NCBI GenBank assembly: GCA_036501145.1
Contig: DASYAV010000081.1
Span: 1 to 64,000 of the forward strand
Direction: 5' to 3'
Source of the DNA: PALSA-505 sp036501145
GTDB lineage: Bacteria; Actinomycetota; Actinomycetes; Streptosporangiales; Streptosporangiaceae
Length of the DNA stretch: 64,000 nucleotides
The notes below the pieces were generated by a model. The model saw nothing but the letters and a program-made list of their open reading frames with translations, did not search any database and was not told the DNA's origin. Shown here piece by piece: positions 25,944-34,639 of this stretch. Numbering within the stretch: position 1 is the stretch's first letter; every line of letters starts with the position of its first letter. The position numbers and the translations under genes are program-made.

Positions 25944-27539
25944 ATGTGCGACGCCCCAGCTCTCCAGCAGCCTGGCAGCCCGGGTGAGGCGGTCGCGGCG
26001 GTCACCGCCGGGCTGGCTTACCTGGCCCAGACCGACGCCGCCTCCCTGGGCACCGCCGCGCAGTCCGACTGCCTGAAGGCGCTGGAGCGGGCCGAGGCGA
26101 TGCACACCGCGGCGCGGGTGAACGTGCTGGCCGCCTTCCACGCCGCCGGCGGCTGTGAGCCGGACGGGTCGGGGTCCACCAGCGCCTGGCTGCTCTGGCA
26201 GACCAAGGTCACCCGCGGTGCGGCCGCGGGGGCGGTCGGCTGGATGCGCCGCCTGCGCGGCCACTCCGCCGTATGGGAGGCCCTGGCCGCCGGGACCGTG
26301 TCCGCCTCGTGGGCCAAGCAGATTTGTGACTGGACCGACCGGCTGCCCGAGGGCTCCCGGGGCGATGCGGATGCGATCTTGCTGACCGCCGTGGCTGGTG
26401 GAGTGAGCCTGCATGACCTGGGCGCGCTGGCCGAGGAGATGGCGCTGCGCGCGCGCCTGCAGGAGGAGGACGACCGGGACGGATTCGAGGACCGCGCGGT
26501 GTGGTTCGCTCAGACGTTCCGCTCGGCCGGGCGGCTTGAAGGCGACCTCACCCCCGCCGCCAGTGCCGCCCTCAAAGCCGTGCTGGAGTCCCTCGGCGCG
26601 AAGGTGGGCCCGGAAGATGTCCGCAGCCAGCGGCAGCGCTGGCACGACGCACTGGAGGAGGCGTGTATGCGGCTGATCGCCAGCGGGATGCTGCCGCAGC
26701 GGGCCGGGCAGCCGGTGCACCTGCAGTTGCAGATCACGCTTGATCAGCTGCGTCAGATGGCCGCCGCGGGGGCCAGCACCGCCGAGAGCGCCTGGGCCGC
26801 CAGCGCCACCGCCAGCGGCCTCACCCCGGCCGAGGTCGAGGGCCTGGCGTGTGATGCGACGGTGTTCCCGGTGGTCACCGGCATGGCCGACAACACCGCC
26901 CTGGACCGGCTCGTCCAGTTCGTCCTCAACGCCTACACCCACCACCAGCCCACCCCAGAGCACACCCCGGACATCGCACCCGCCAGCGACGGCGGCACAC
27001 CTGGCAAGGAGGACACCGCAACCGGCAGCGGCAGTGGCAGTGGCAGTGGCAGTGGCAGTGGCAGCGGCCAGCGCGGTGCCGGGCTGGCGCCTGGTTTGCG
27101 GTCGGTGGGGGCGCTGCGGCAGATGCTGCTCGCGCTGGCCGCCGACGTGCTGTCCGGGCCCGGGGGGCTGGCCTCGCTGTTGCGCACCGGCACTCCCGAG
27201 GTGCCCTTCCCCACTGTCAGCCTGCCCCTCGACACCGGCACTGGCAGCCAGACGATCCCCGGCCACCTGCGGCGGCTGGTCATCCTGCGCGACCGGCACT
27301 GCCGCTTCCCCGGCTGCTGGCGCCCACCGGACGCCTGCCAGGTGCACCACCTCATCCACCGCGAAGACGGCGGCCCCACCAGCCTGGCCAACTGCTACCT
27401 GGTCTGCCGCTTCCACCACCTCATCGCCATCCACCGATGGGGCTGGAAGCTGGCCGCCAACCCCGACGGCACCACCACCGCCACCCACCCCACCGGCCGC
27501 ACCCTGCACAGCCACCCACCACCCAGCCAAGCCGCCTAG
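25944..27539 (+). CDS. DUF222/13E12-family HNH endonuclease-like protein
   Basis: 531 residues. The N-terminal about 350 residues are the helical DUF222 region common in actinobacteria. A low-complexity (GS)n stretch at about 361-374 separates it from a C-terminal HNH nuclease domain: LVILRDRHCRFPGCWRPP, CQVHHLIHREDGGPTSLANCYLVC (key HH and Cys pair) and FHHLIAIH. The Cys residues suit a structural zinc. The family is highly repeated in mycobacteria and relatives and has been linked to mobile DNA, but its function is unproven. Confidence 0.88.
   Translation: MCDAPALQQPGSPGEAVAAVTAGLAYLAQTDAASLGTAAQSDCLKALERAEAMHTAARVNVLAAFHAAGGCEPDGSGSTSAWLLWQTKVTRGAAAGAVGWMRRLRGHSAVWEALAAGTVSASWAKQICDWTDRLPEGSRGDADAILLTAVAGGVSLHDLGALAEEMALRARLQEEDDRDGFEDRAVWFAQTFRSAGRLEGDLTPAASAALKAVLESLGAKVGPEDVRSQRQRWHDALEEACMRLIASGMLPQRAGQPVHLQLQITLDQLRQMAAAGASTAESAWAASATASGLTPAEVEGLACDATVFPVVTGMADNTALDRLVQFVLNAYTHHQPTPEHTPDIAPASDGGTPGKEDTATGSGSGSGSGSGSGSGQRGAGLAPGLRSVGALRQMLLALAADVLSGPGGLASLLRTGTPEVPFPTVSLPLDTGTGSQTIPGHLRRLVILRDRHCRFPGCWRPPDACQVHHLIHREDGGPTSLANCYLVCRFHHLIAIHRWGWKLAANPDGTTTATHPTGRTLHSHPPPSQAA
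27024..27067 (+). repeat. Six-base tandem repeat coding (Gly-Ser)n
   Basis: About seven copies of GGCAGT/GGCAGC lie in phase with the HNH protein frame and encode alternating Gly-Ser. The period of six bases keeps the frame, so length can vary by slippage without disrupting the protein. It is a flexible linker between DUF222 and HNH domains. Confidence 0.85.
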
Positions 27540-27671
27540 GGCGGGAACCAACGAACACGCCGGAGAGGCACAGCCTGGCGTGCCTGCTCTGGCGTTGCTG
27601 CTCTGGCTGAGCCGCTCCGGTCGCTGGTCTTGCGGTGCATGGCCAGGGGTTTCCCGGTGTCAGGTCTGCGG

Positions 27672-28778
27672 TCAGGCCGTGTAGAAGATGGCCAGGCCGA
27701 GCGCCACGCACAGGCCAGAGATCAGCCAGAACCTGATGACGATCGTCGTGTCCGACCAGCCGAGCAACTCGAAATGGTGCTGCAGCGGCGCCATCTTGAA
27801 GACCCGTTTCCCTCGCCCGGTTCTGATCCTGGTCACCTTGAAGACGGTCACCTGGATCACGTCGGACATGGTGATGATCACGAACAGGCCGCCGAGGATC
27901 ATCAGCAGCAACTGTGTCTTGGTGCAGATCGCGAGGCCGGCCAGCGCTCCGCCCAAGGCCAGCGACCCGGTGTCCCCCATGATGATCTTGGCGGGCGGCG
28001 CGTTCCACCAGAGGTACCCAGAACAGGCGCCGAGGATCGCGGCCGCGACCACCGCCAGGTCGAGTGGGTCACGCACCTGGTAGCACTGCCGGACGACGGG
28101 ACCGGCACAGTCGTTGCGCTCCTGCCAGGTCCCGATCAGCACGTAGGCGGACAGCACCAGGGTGGTCGCGCCGGTCGCCAGCCCATCCAGCCCGTCGGTC
28201 AGGTTCACGGCGTTCGAGGTGCCGACCACCATGATGATTGCCCAGATGACGAACGGCAGCGTGCCGATAGCCGGGCCGAAGTCCCACAGGAACGACAGGT
28301 GCGCGTCAGCGGGCGTCAGGTCGATTTTGTCGGGAAACCGCAGCACCGCCGCCGCGAACACAGCCGCCACTATGACCTGGCCGCCCAGCTTCGCCCGGCT
28401 GCGCAGCCCGACACTGGTCTGCCGGAAGATCTTGAGGAAGTCGTCCGCGAACCCAACTAGGGCCATGCCCGTCATCATCAGCAGCACAATGACGCCCGAA
28501 GCGGTAAACGGGTCGTCTGTCGCCGCGTGCGCCACCACATAGCCGATGAGCGCCGCGATCACGAAGACCGAGCCGCCCATGGTGGGCGTGCCTCGTTTCG
28601 TCTCGTGCGACTTGAGGCCCTCGACCCGGATCGGCTGGCCATAGCCATGCCGCCGCATCAGCCTGATCAACAGTGGCGTTCCGAACAGCGCGACCAGCAG
28701 CGCCACCGTCGCCGCGACGATGATCGTCTTCAACCGCGCCGCCCGGCGCCTGTGCTCGCCGACGGCCACCCATGCCAT
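27672..28778 (-). CDS. mraY: MraY paralogue: phospho-N-acetylmuramoyl-pentapeptide-transferase
   Basis: 368 residues and about ten membrane helices. All MraY motifs are present: RGTPTMGG, FADDFLK (catalytic Asp pair), NLTDGLDGLATG, MGDTGSLALGG and FKMAPLQHHFELLGW. The enzyme transfers phospho-MurNAc-pentapeptide to undecaprenyl phosphate, giving lipid I. It is isolated here: no murE, murF, murD or ftsW lies beside it, unlike the usual division/cell-wall cluster. It is therefore likely a second copy, possibly acting when MraY is inhibited, or in a specialised wall. The ATG at 28778 adds 15 residues before the typical start; a TTG at 28733 is also possible. Confidence 0.88.
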   Translation of the reverse strand: MAWVAVGEHRRRAARLKTIIVAATVALLVALFGTPLLIRLMRRHGYGQPIRVEGLKSHETKRGTPTMGGSVFVIAALIGYVVAHAATDDPFTASGVIVLLMMTGMALVGFADDFLKIFRQTSVGLRSRAKLGGQVIVAAVFAAAVLRFPDKIDLTPADAHLSFLWDFGPAIGTLPFVIWAIIMVVGTSNAVNLTDGLDGLATGATTLVLSAYVLIGTWQERNDCAGPVVRQCYQVRDPLDLAVVAAAILGACSGYLWWNAPPAKIIMGDTGSLALGGALAGLAICTKTQLLLMILGGLFVIITMSDVIQVTVFKVTRIRTGRGKRVFKMAPLQHHFELLGWSDTTIVIRFWLISGLCVALGLAIFYTA

Positions 28779-29163
28779 GACGCTCCACGGGGGCTCACGC
28801 CGAGGAGGCTATCCGAGCCTTACGCATGCACAGTCCCGGATCCGGGCGGGGCGGACGTAAGGTCTGGGTCACGCTGGTGTAGGTCAATAGGCCCGGCGGT
28901 GGGAAGACGCAAACCGCCTGCGAACTCCAGCGGAGGCCTGCCTCACCTCCCTCGGCGAGATCAAAGGCGCAAAGCGTCCAACTCGCACAATAGCGGCCAA
29001 TGGTCTTTAGACGGCCAATTCTGGCGCATCCACGTGGCGTCACATTCGGTATTGACGGGTGCCTGGTAAACCATCATCCTGGACCATATGGAACGCTACT
29101 AAATAGTCGCTGTCGGACCGATTCATTTCCCTTCCTGGCTTTTATTTATCCCGAGGGAGAAAC
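28779..29163. other. 385-base intergenic stretch upstream of a secreted protein gene
   Basis: No convincing gene is seen. It holds a 12-bp palindrome CCCGGATCCGGG (28835-28846), a direct repeat of CGGCCAAT (28994-29001 and 29012-29019), and a weak promoter (TTGACG at 29052-29057, 17 bases, CATCCT) reading right. The last about 100 bases are AT-rich and end in GAGGGAG before the ATG of the secreted protein gene. Confidence 0.4.
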
Positions 29164-29667
29164 ATGACGACAGGTTTCCGGATGGCCGGGCTGCTGGGTG
29201 CGGCAATACTGACGGGCAGTCTGGTGGTGGTGCCGGGGGCGGCCTTCGCGGCCACCGGCCCGGCCCCGCCGCCCCAGGCCGGCTCCACAGGCAGTTCGAT
29301 CGGGCTGGTGAACGTGAGCGTTCCCGGTCAGGTGGGCGGGTCGCAGACCTGCTTTACCGCCACCCCGCGCTGCATCTCTATGCCGGGGGTCGCCAACCTC
29401 ACCGTGACAGCCTCGGCCGTCCTGGACGGCACACAGCTTCCGGTCATCACGCTGACCAGCGCTCCGGGCTGCAGCGGGCAGATCAGCGTGGGCGCCATCG
29501 TCACGCCGGGCCCGGCTTCGGGGGTGGTGTCGATCACCATCCAGTACGACCTGGCCGATGCGCAAGGCAACGCGATACCGAACACGCAGACCACGATCAT
29601 CAAGTCGCTGCCGTTCAGTGCGGGGACCGCGCCGGTGACCATAACTGAGTGCGCGAGCACCGGCTGA
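29164..29667 (+). CDS. Small secreted protein of unknown function
   Basis: 167 residues that I do not recognise. A clear signal peptide (about 1-29, ending GAAFAATG) precedes an all-beta-looking mature part with three Cys (SQTCFTATPRCIS and SAPGCSGQ) plus a final Cys near the end. The ribosome site GAGGGAG is seven bases before the ATG. It stands alone between two intergenic stretches and is followed by a strong terminator. Confidence 0.75.
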   Translation: MTTGFRMAGLLGAAILTGSLVVVPGAAFAATGPAPPPQAGSTGSSIGLVNVSVPGQVGGSQTCFTATPRCISMPGVANLTVTASAVLDGTQLPVITLTSAPGCSGQISVGAIVTPGPASGVVSITIQYDLADAQGNAIPNTQTTIIKSLPFSAGTAPVTITECASTG

Positions 29668-29677
29668 CCAGCCTGAT

Positions 29678-29716
29678 GTGACCGGCCCCGGCGGATCGTC
29701 GCACGGGGCCGGTCAC
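29678..29716 (+). terminator. Terminator after the small secreted protein gene
   Basis: A perfect 13-bp inverted repeat (GTGACCGGCCCCG at 29678-29690 and CGGGGCCGGTCAC at 29704-29716) with a 13-base loop lies 11 bases past the stop. The rest of the gap to 29981 holds no gene, only degenerate copies of a GGTTCGGGCATTTGCGG-like motif near 29895-29960. Confidence 0.85.
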
Positions 29717-29981
29717 GTGTGGCTGGCCCTCTCCGGCCGGCCCGTCCGACTGGGCATCTGACCAGCGCGGATCAGCGATGCTCGACGGCTATCAGCGATA
29801 CTTCAGCCGGAAGCGCCGGGCTGACTCATAACGGCGAGGAACACAGGGAATGGCGCCCCGGGCATTGTGACCCGGGCATTGCGCGACGCGGGTGTCCGCG
29901 GTCCCGGCGTCTGCGGTTCCGGCATCTGTCGTCCGGGAATTGCGGTTCGGGCATTTGCGGCCGCCGCCGCGGTATCAGCCC

Positions 29982-31163
29982 CTATCTGCCACGTGGGCCA
30001 TGGACGCCTTTGCCGAAACGGGTTACCGCGGAGGCGACGCACGGGGTGATGACCGCCGTCACCAGCACGCCTAGTGGGATCACCGGAGAGGGCGGCGCGG
30101 CGGGCGGTGCGACCGGCTTCACCGCCTGGGCGCGGTACACGGATGGTGACGGGTGCGGCCGGTGCTTGTGCGGGGGCGCGGGCGGCGGGGGCGCGGGCGG
30201 TCCGGGTACCGCCGCCGGGCCGGGCGAGGCTGGACGGGGACGGTGCGACGGCTTGGGATGGGGTGATGGCGTGGGAGCTGGCTTTGGCGGGGGTGGCCGG
30301 CGGTGATGTCTGGGCGGCGGGAAGTGCGGGTGGGTCGGCTTCGGGCTGGGGGCGAGAACCTGCCGGGTCAGGGACGTGCTGGCCCAGCTGGCCCAGTCGT
30401 ACCGGGCGAACGCGGAGATCGCGGTCTCGGTGCCCGCCGGAAGACTGCTGGCCACCGCGACGGTGACACCGAGCGTGATCGTCTGCGCGCCGGGGAGCCA
30501 GGCGAACCCGCACCACAGGCCGCCGGTGACGGGAATGCATCCCGGTGGGACCGAACCAGCCATGGTCAGCCCTGCGGACAGCCATATGTGCAGGCCGACC
30601 CCCCAGACGGGCAGGTTGCCGACGGTGACGGCAACAGAGACCTGGTACGTCTGGCCGGCCACCGGCAGCCCGCCGGTGGCACTGATATCCAGCGCGAGCG
30701 GCGGGAGGAGCAGCGGCGGGATCCCCGGCAGCCCGGCGGATGGCGTCGGCACTGGCCCGAGCGCCGTTCCCGGGCTCGGCGGGCCGGCGGGTGCCCTGGA
30801 GGCGGCGGGGCTCGCCGGTGAGGTGGGGGTCCCCGATGGGGCGGGGCTCGGTGGCGAGGCAGGGCTCGCCGTGGGAGTGGGGCTCCCGGAGACGGGACTG
30901 CCTGCCGAGGTGGGGCTCTGTGTGGAGGCGGGGCTTGTCGTTTGGGTAGTGCTGGCCGGCGGGCCGATGGCCGCAGCCGCGCCGGCGCTGATCCGCCGGC
31001 CTTGGTTGGTTCCGGTCGGGCTCTGGGCAGCAGCCGCGGCGGCCTGGCCGAGGGCCAGCAGCGCGGGGAGGGCAGCCGCCAGTACGGCCACCACCAGGGC
31101 CGCGGCGGCGAGTGTGCCGCGGGCCCGGGTGGTGGCCGCACGGGGCGGCGGCCGACGGGTCAA
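29982..31163 (-). CDS. Pro-rich surface-type protein, coupled to the DUF4239 gene
   Basis: 393 residues. An N-terminal signal or anchor helix (about 15-46) is followed by a long Pro/Ser/Thr-rich stalk (about 47-145), a beta-rich domain (about 150-265, LDISATGGLPVAGQTYQVSVAV) that resembles a DUF11-like extracellular module, a second Pro/His-rich linker, and a C-terminal membrane helix (VIPLGVLVTAVITPCVASAV). It probably spans or decorates the cell wall. The start is a TTG at 31163 that overlaps the upstream stop as TTGA, which suggests translational coupling. Confidence 0.65.
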   Translation of the reverse strand: MTRRPPPRAATTRARGTLAAAALVVAVLAAALPALLALGQAAAAAAQSPTGTNQGRRISAGAAAAIGPPASTTQTTSPASTQSPTSAGSPVSGSPTPTASPASPPSPAPSGTPTSPASPAASRAPAGPPSPGTALGPVPTPSAGLPGIPPLLLPPLALDISATGGLPVAGQTYQVSVAVTVGNLPVWGVGLHIWLSAGLTMAGSVPPGCIPVTGGLWCGFAWLPGAQTITLGVTVAVASSLPAGTETAISAFARYDWASWASTSLTRQVLAPSPKPTHPHFPPPRHHRRPPPPKPAPTPSPHPKPSHRPRPASPGPAAVPGPPAPPPPAPPHKHRPHPSPSVYRAQAVKPVAPPAAPPSPVIPLGVLVTAVITPCVASAVTRFGKGVHGPRGR

Positions 31164-31915
31164 TGGATGCTGATCTGTTGCAGGGTCGTCTGGATCGGCG
31201 CGGATGACACCGCCAGCGGGCCCGAGTAGACGTGGTTGAGCTGGAACACCACCACGATGCCGATGCCGACCAGGGCGGCCTGCACGCCGGCGAGCGCGAT
31301 GCTTCTGCGGGTGGCGCCGATGCCACAGGCGAACGGGAAGGCCGCGACCACCAGGGATGTCGCGATGACACCGGCGATGAGGCCCTGCGGCAGCCGGGCG
31401 GCCGCGTCGACGGCCCGCTGGTCGCGGACGTTGAACAGGCTGCCGAGCAGGGTGCTGGCCTGAAGCTGGGCGTTGGTGCCGGCGGCGTCCTGCGGGTTGA
31501 TCTTCAGCACGTAGTGGTTGATCGTGCTGAGCATCTCCTCGCTGCTGTCGTCCAGCGACCCGCGGCGCATCTGTGGCCAGTCGTGGTGCACCACCGCCGT
31601 CGCGTAGTCGCGCACGTGCACCTGCAGGAAGGCCTGCTCGGACGGGGTGAACCCGGCCGCCGTCCAGTACAGCTCACGGATCGTGGACGCTTCGGAGGTG
31701 GCGGCCTGGTTCGCGTCGCCGATGGTCTGCCACTCGGTGGCCAGCGCGACGGCCAGCACGAGCAGGTAGATGGCGGCCAGCGACGGGCCGAGGAATCCGA
31801 TCGTCACGTCCTCCGGCTCGCCGCCGCGGTCCTTGATGATCACCGCCACGACGATGGCGACGAGGGCGCACGCGGCGCCGGCCCGCAGCAGGATCCAGGT
31901 CTCCGGTGTCAGCAT
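31160..31915 (-). CDS. DUF4239-type membrane protein
   Basis: 251 residues. Two membrane helices near the N-terminus (about 8-30 and 43-65), a soluble middle part (SEASTIRELYWTAAGFTP) and two C-terminal helices (GLIAGVIATSLVVAAFPFACG and ALVGIGIVVVFQLNHV). This matches the bestrophin-like DUF4239 layout. The ATG at 31915 has GAGGAG upstream and is better than more upstream starts. It lies 129 bases downstream of the encapsulin gene and may be in the same transcript. Function is unknown; an ion channel role has been suggested for distant relatives only. Confidence 0.7.
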   Translation of the reverse strand: MLTPETWILLRAGAACALVAIVVAVIIKDRGGEPEDVTIGFLGPSLAAIYLLVLAVALATEWQTIGDANQAATSEASTIRELYWTAAGFTPSEQAFLQVHVRDYATAVVHHDWPQMRRGSLDDSSEEMLSTINHYVLKINPQDAAGTNAQLQASTLLGSLFNVRDQRAVDAAARLPQGLIAGVIATSLVVAAFPFACGIGATRRSIALAGVQAALVGIGIVVVFQLNHVYSGPLAVSSAPIQTTLQQISIH

Positions 31916-32044
31916 GGGGAGCTCCTCGTGGGGGCTGGATGAACGGCTGCGCCTTCCGGCCGGCGGCATGGCCGCCGCGTCCGGCGGTGGTGGGCGGGCA
32001 CGCCGGGCCGGGGTATCGCCCGGCATTGTCGTCGCCATGCCGGG

Positions 32045-33445
32045 TCAGCTGAACGCGCGGGCGACTTCGACATGCTCGAGGATGCCGAGAGCGTCGGGCA
32101 CCAGGACCGCGCACGAGTAGTAGGCGCTGACCAGGTAGCTGAGGATGGCCTTCTCGTCGATCCCCATGAACCGCACGTTGAGGCCGGGCTCGAACTCGTC
32201 GGGGATGCCGGTCTGGTGCAGCCCGACCACGCCCTGGTCCTCCTCGCCGGTACGCATGGCGATGATCGAGGTGGTGTGCCCGTCGGTGAGCGGGATCTTG
32301 TTGCAGGGGAAGATCGGCACCCCGCGCCAGGCGGGCACGGTGGCCCCGGCGACCTCGGTGGCGCTCGGATAGAGGCCGCGCTTGGTGCACTCGCGGCCGA
32401 AGGCGGCGATCGCCCGGGGGTGGGCGAACATCAGCTTGGTGCTGCGCCGCCGGGACAGCAGCTCGTCGAGATCATCGGGGGTGGGCGGGCCGGAGTGGGT
32501 CTGGATCCGCTGGGCGTAGTCGGCGTTGTGCAGCAGCCCGAAGTCGGTGTTGTTCACCATCTCGTGTTCCTGCCGCTCGCGCAGCGCCTGCACGGTCAGC
32601 CGCAGCTGCTGGCCGACCTGGTCCATCGGCTCGTTGTACAGGTCGGCCACCCGGGTGTGCACCCGCAGCACGGTCTGCGCCACGGCCAGCTCGTACTCGC
32701 GCGGGTTCACGTCGTAGTCGGCGAACGTGCCGTCCAGATCGGGCTCGCCGCTGTGCCCCGAGGTGATCGAGATGTCGGACTCACCACGCTTGTTCTGTGG
32801 CTTGGACTTGGCCTCGGCGTGACCGTCCACCTGGGCCTGCAACGCCTGCGACATGCTCACCAGCTCCTGGAACCGGGCCCGGGGCAGCGCCAGCAGGATG
32901 ACCGGGGTCATCGCCTCCACGCTGTGGTCCCACACCGCCTGGCCGTTCAGCCCGCCGACCCCGAGGTAGCCGCCGTTGCCGATGACGCCGAGCGAGGCGT
33001 CCGAGCCGAACGTGGCCTCGCTCGCACGGTGCACCTTGCCGTGCGCCACCACGATGAACTCCTCGATCGGCTGGCCCCGCTGCACGATCAGCTCCCCCGC
33101 GCCGACCTCCCGCTGGGCGAAGCTGGACGCGATGGCGGCGAGCATCTCGTCGTCGGTGAACCCGGCGAGCAGCGGGATCTCGCGCAGGCTGGCCGGCACC
33201 ACGGACAGCGCGTCGGCGGTCTGCGCGACGGCCAGCTTGCCGCCGCCGGCCACGTGGGTGAGCCGCCGGTTCACCCGGTACACGCCGCCGGATACCTGCA
33301 CCCAGGGCAGCATGCGCAGCAGCCACCGGGAGGTGATCCCCTGCATCTGCGGAACGGTCTTGGTGGTCGTCGACAGGTTCCTGGCCGCCGCCGTGCTCAG
33401 GCTCATCTGCTGCTGCGCGGCCTCGCTGATTGCCTCGACAGACAT
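32045..33445 (-). CDS. Family 2B encapsulin shell protein with cyclic-nucleotide-binding-like insertion
   Basis: 466 residues. N- and C-terminal parts form the HK97-like shell fold typical of family 2 (SrpI/EshA type) encapsulins; the C-terminal part contains RRRSTKLMFAHPRAIAAFGRECTKRG and GVPIFPCNKIPL. A Crp-type cyclic-nucleotide-binding-like domain is inserted at about 80-205 (IPLLAGFTDDEMLAAIA, GELIVQRGQPIEEFIVVAHGKV). In its phosphate-binding cassette (YLGVGGLNGQAVWDHSVEA) the canonical Arg-Ala pair is absent, so ligand binding may be altered or lost. It should self-assemble into a compartment around the terpene cyclase encoded just upstream. The ATG at 33445 has GAGAGGAAG before it. Confidence 0.9.
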   Translation of the reverse strand: MSVEAISEAAQQQMSLSTAAARNLSTTTKTVPQMQGITSRWLLRMLPWVQVSGGVYRVNRRLTHVAGGGKLAVAQTADALSVVPASLREIPLLAGFTDDEMLAAIASSFAQREVGAGELIVQRGQPIEEFIVVAHGKVHRASEATFGSDASLGVIGNGGYLGVGGLNGQAVWDHSVEAMTPVILLALPRARFQELVSMSQALQAQVDGHAEAKSKPQNKRGESDISITSGHSGEPDLDGTFADYDVNPREYELAVAQTVLRVHTRVADLYNEPMDQVGQQLRLTVQALRERQEHEMVNNTDFGLLHNADYAQRIQTHSGPPTPDDLDELLSRRRSTKLMFAHPRAIAAFGRECTKRGLYPSATEVAGATVPAWRGVPIFPCNKIPLTDGHTTSIIAMRTGEEDQGVVGLHQTGIPDEFEPGLNVRFMGIDEKAILSYLVSAYYSCAVLVPDALGILEHVEVARAFS

Positions 33446-33472
33446 GTGCTCTTCCTCTCAAAGCGGTGCTGA

Positions 33473-34639
33473 TTAGCGGTAGCGGCTGCTGGTGCTATGC
33501 CATTCGAAACCCCCTCCCATCCAGGCCTGGGCGCCGCGCAGGAAGCGCTGGAGCTCCACCGAGGGGAGCGCGGCGAGCTGCCGCTGGCTGGTCTCGAAGC
33601 CCCGGACGAAGTCGTTGTGCATGGCGACGGCCCGCTCGGTGGCCTCGCGGACCGAGCAGTCCTCCTCCGCGGCGATCAGCAGCACCAGGTTGGAGTCGGG
33701 CAGTTCGTCGGCCGCCTCCTTGGCCACCGAGTGCAGGTCGTTGACGATGACCGACGCGGTGCCCGCCTGCATGAGCGCCCGGTGGAAGCGCCGCTCGGCG
33801 AACAGGTTCGCGGGCAGCTCGAACCCGGCAACGGTGTCGATCAGCGTCATCGAGGTGTAGAAGCTGTCGTGCTGGCGGGCCGCGAGGTAGCGCCACACCG
33901 GCGGCAGTTCACCCTGATAGCGCCAGGCGGCGTAGGCGGTCCAGCTGACGTACATCTGGAAGGTGGTGCTGAACGCCCGCATGACCTGGGCCGGGGTGGC
34001 GTGCCGGGTCAGGTGCGCGGTGGCCGAGTTCAGCGCGACCAGGACCGGGTCGGCCCGCAGCACCTCGTCGAGCTGGCGGGTGTAGTCCCCGGCGGGCGGC
34101 GGCGGGTCCATGGCCGACATGACCAGCGCCAGCCGGGGCGGGAGCTCGGTCGGGGTGGCGCCGAGCGGGGTCTCGTCGGCGTAGTAGTCGTCGGCCGCCC
34201 ACCACGCGGCGTTCATCTGCGCGGCGACCAGCAGCAGGTCCGGGTCGTCGGTGTCGGGATGGGTGAGCATGGCCAGCCGCCCGAATCCGGTGTCGCGGAA
34301 CTTGCCCAGCTGGCAGGCGTAGATGCCCACCTTCTGCGCCCAGGCGACCAGGCGGTCGTTGACCTCGGTGGCCAGGTCGTCATCGATCCGCACCGTCGGC
34401 GGGCAGTACAGCGGCGGGTAGGAGCCGTCACCCCAGTCTCGCTCGACGTAGGGCAGCGGCGTCTGGAGATCCCGTAGCGGCGGTTCGGGTGGGCCGGCCT
34501 CCGCAGCCGCCGCCGCCGCAGCAGCCTCCGCAGCAGCCTCCGCCACGGCGGCCGGGAAGCGGGCGGCGGCGGTGCCCAGCCCGGACGGTCTGGCCAGGAT
34601 GGCGACCAGGTCCTGCCGGTAGCGCTCGTACGTCATCAT
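33473..34639 (-). CDS. 2-methylisoborneol synthase, encapsulin cargo terpene cyclase
   Basis: 388 residues of class I terpene cyclase. The metal-binding aspartate-rich motif is DDYYADE (150-156) and the NSE motif is NDLHSVAKE (300-308), both as in 2-methylisoborneol synthases. It cyclises 2-methyl-geranyl diphosphate to 2-methylisoborneol. The N-terminal about 60 residues are low-complexity, with an Ala/Glu-rich run and a Pro-rich segment (AGPPEPPLRD); in family 2B systems such a disordered N-terminus is the encapsulation signal. The ATG overlaps the upstream methyltransferase stop by four bases, and the shell gene follows after 27 bases. Confidence 0.93.
   Translation of the reverse strand: MMTYERYRQDLVAILARPSGLGTAAARFPAAVAEAAAEAAAAAAAAEAGPPEPPLRDLQTPLPYVERDWGDGSYPPLYCPPTVRIDDDLATEVNDRLVAWAQKVGIYACQLGKFRDTGFGRLAMLTHPDTDDPDLLLVAAQMNAAWWAADDYYADETPLGATPTELPPRLALVMSAMDPPPPAGDYTRQLDEVLRADPVLVALNSATAHLTRHATPAQVMRAFSTTFQMYVSWTAYAAWRYQGELPPVWRYLAARQHDSFYTSMTLIDTVAGFELPANLFAERRFHRALMQAGTASVIVNDLHSVAKEAADELPDSNLVLLIAAEEDCSVREATERAVAMHNDFVRGFETSQRQLAALPSVELQRFLRGAQAWMGGGFEWHSTSSRYR

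Noticed and set aside
27024..27067. Short regular repeats that could suggest a CRISPR-like array
   Set aside because: The unit is six bases without spacers and lies in phase inside a coding gene; it is a Gly-Ser linker.
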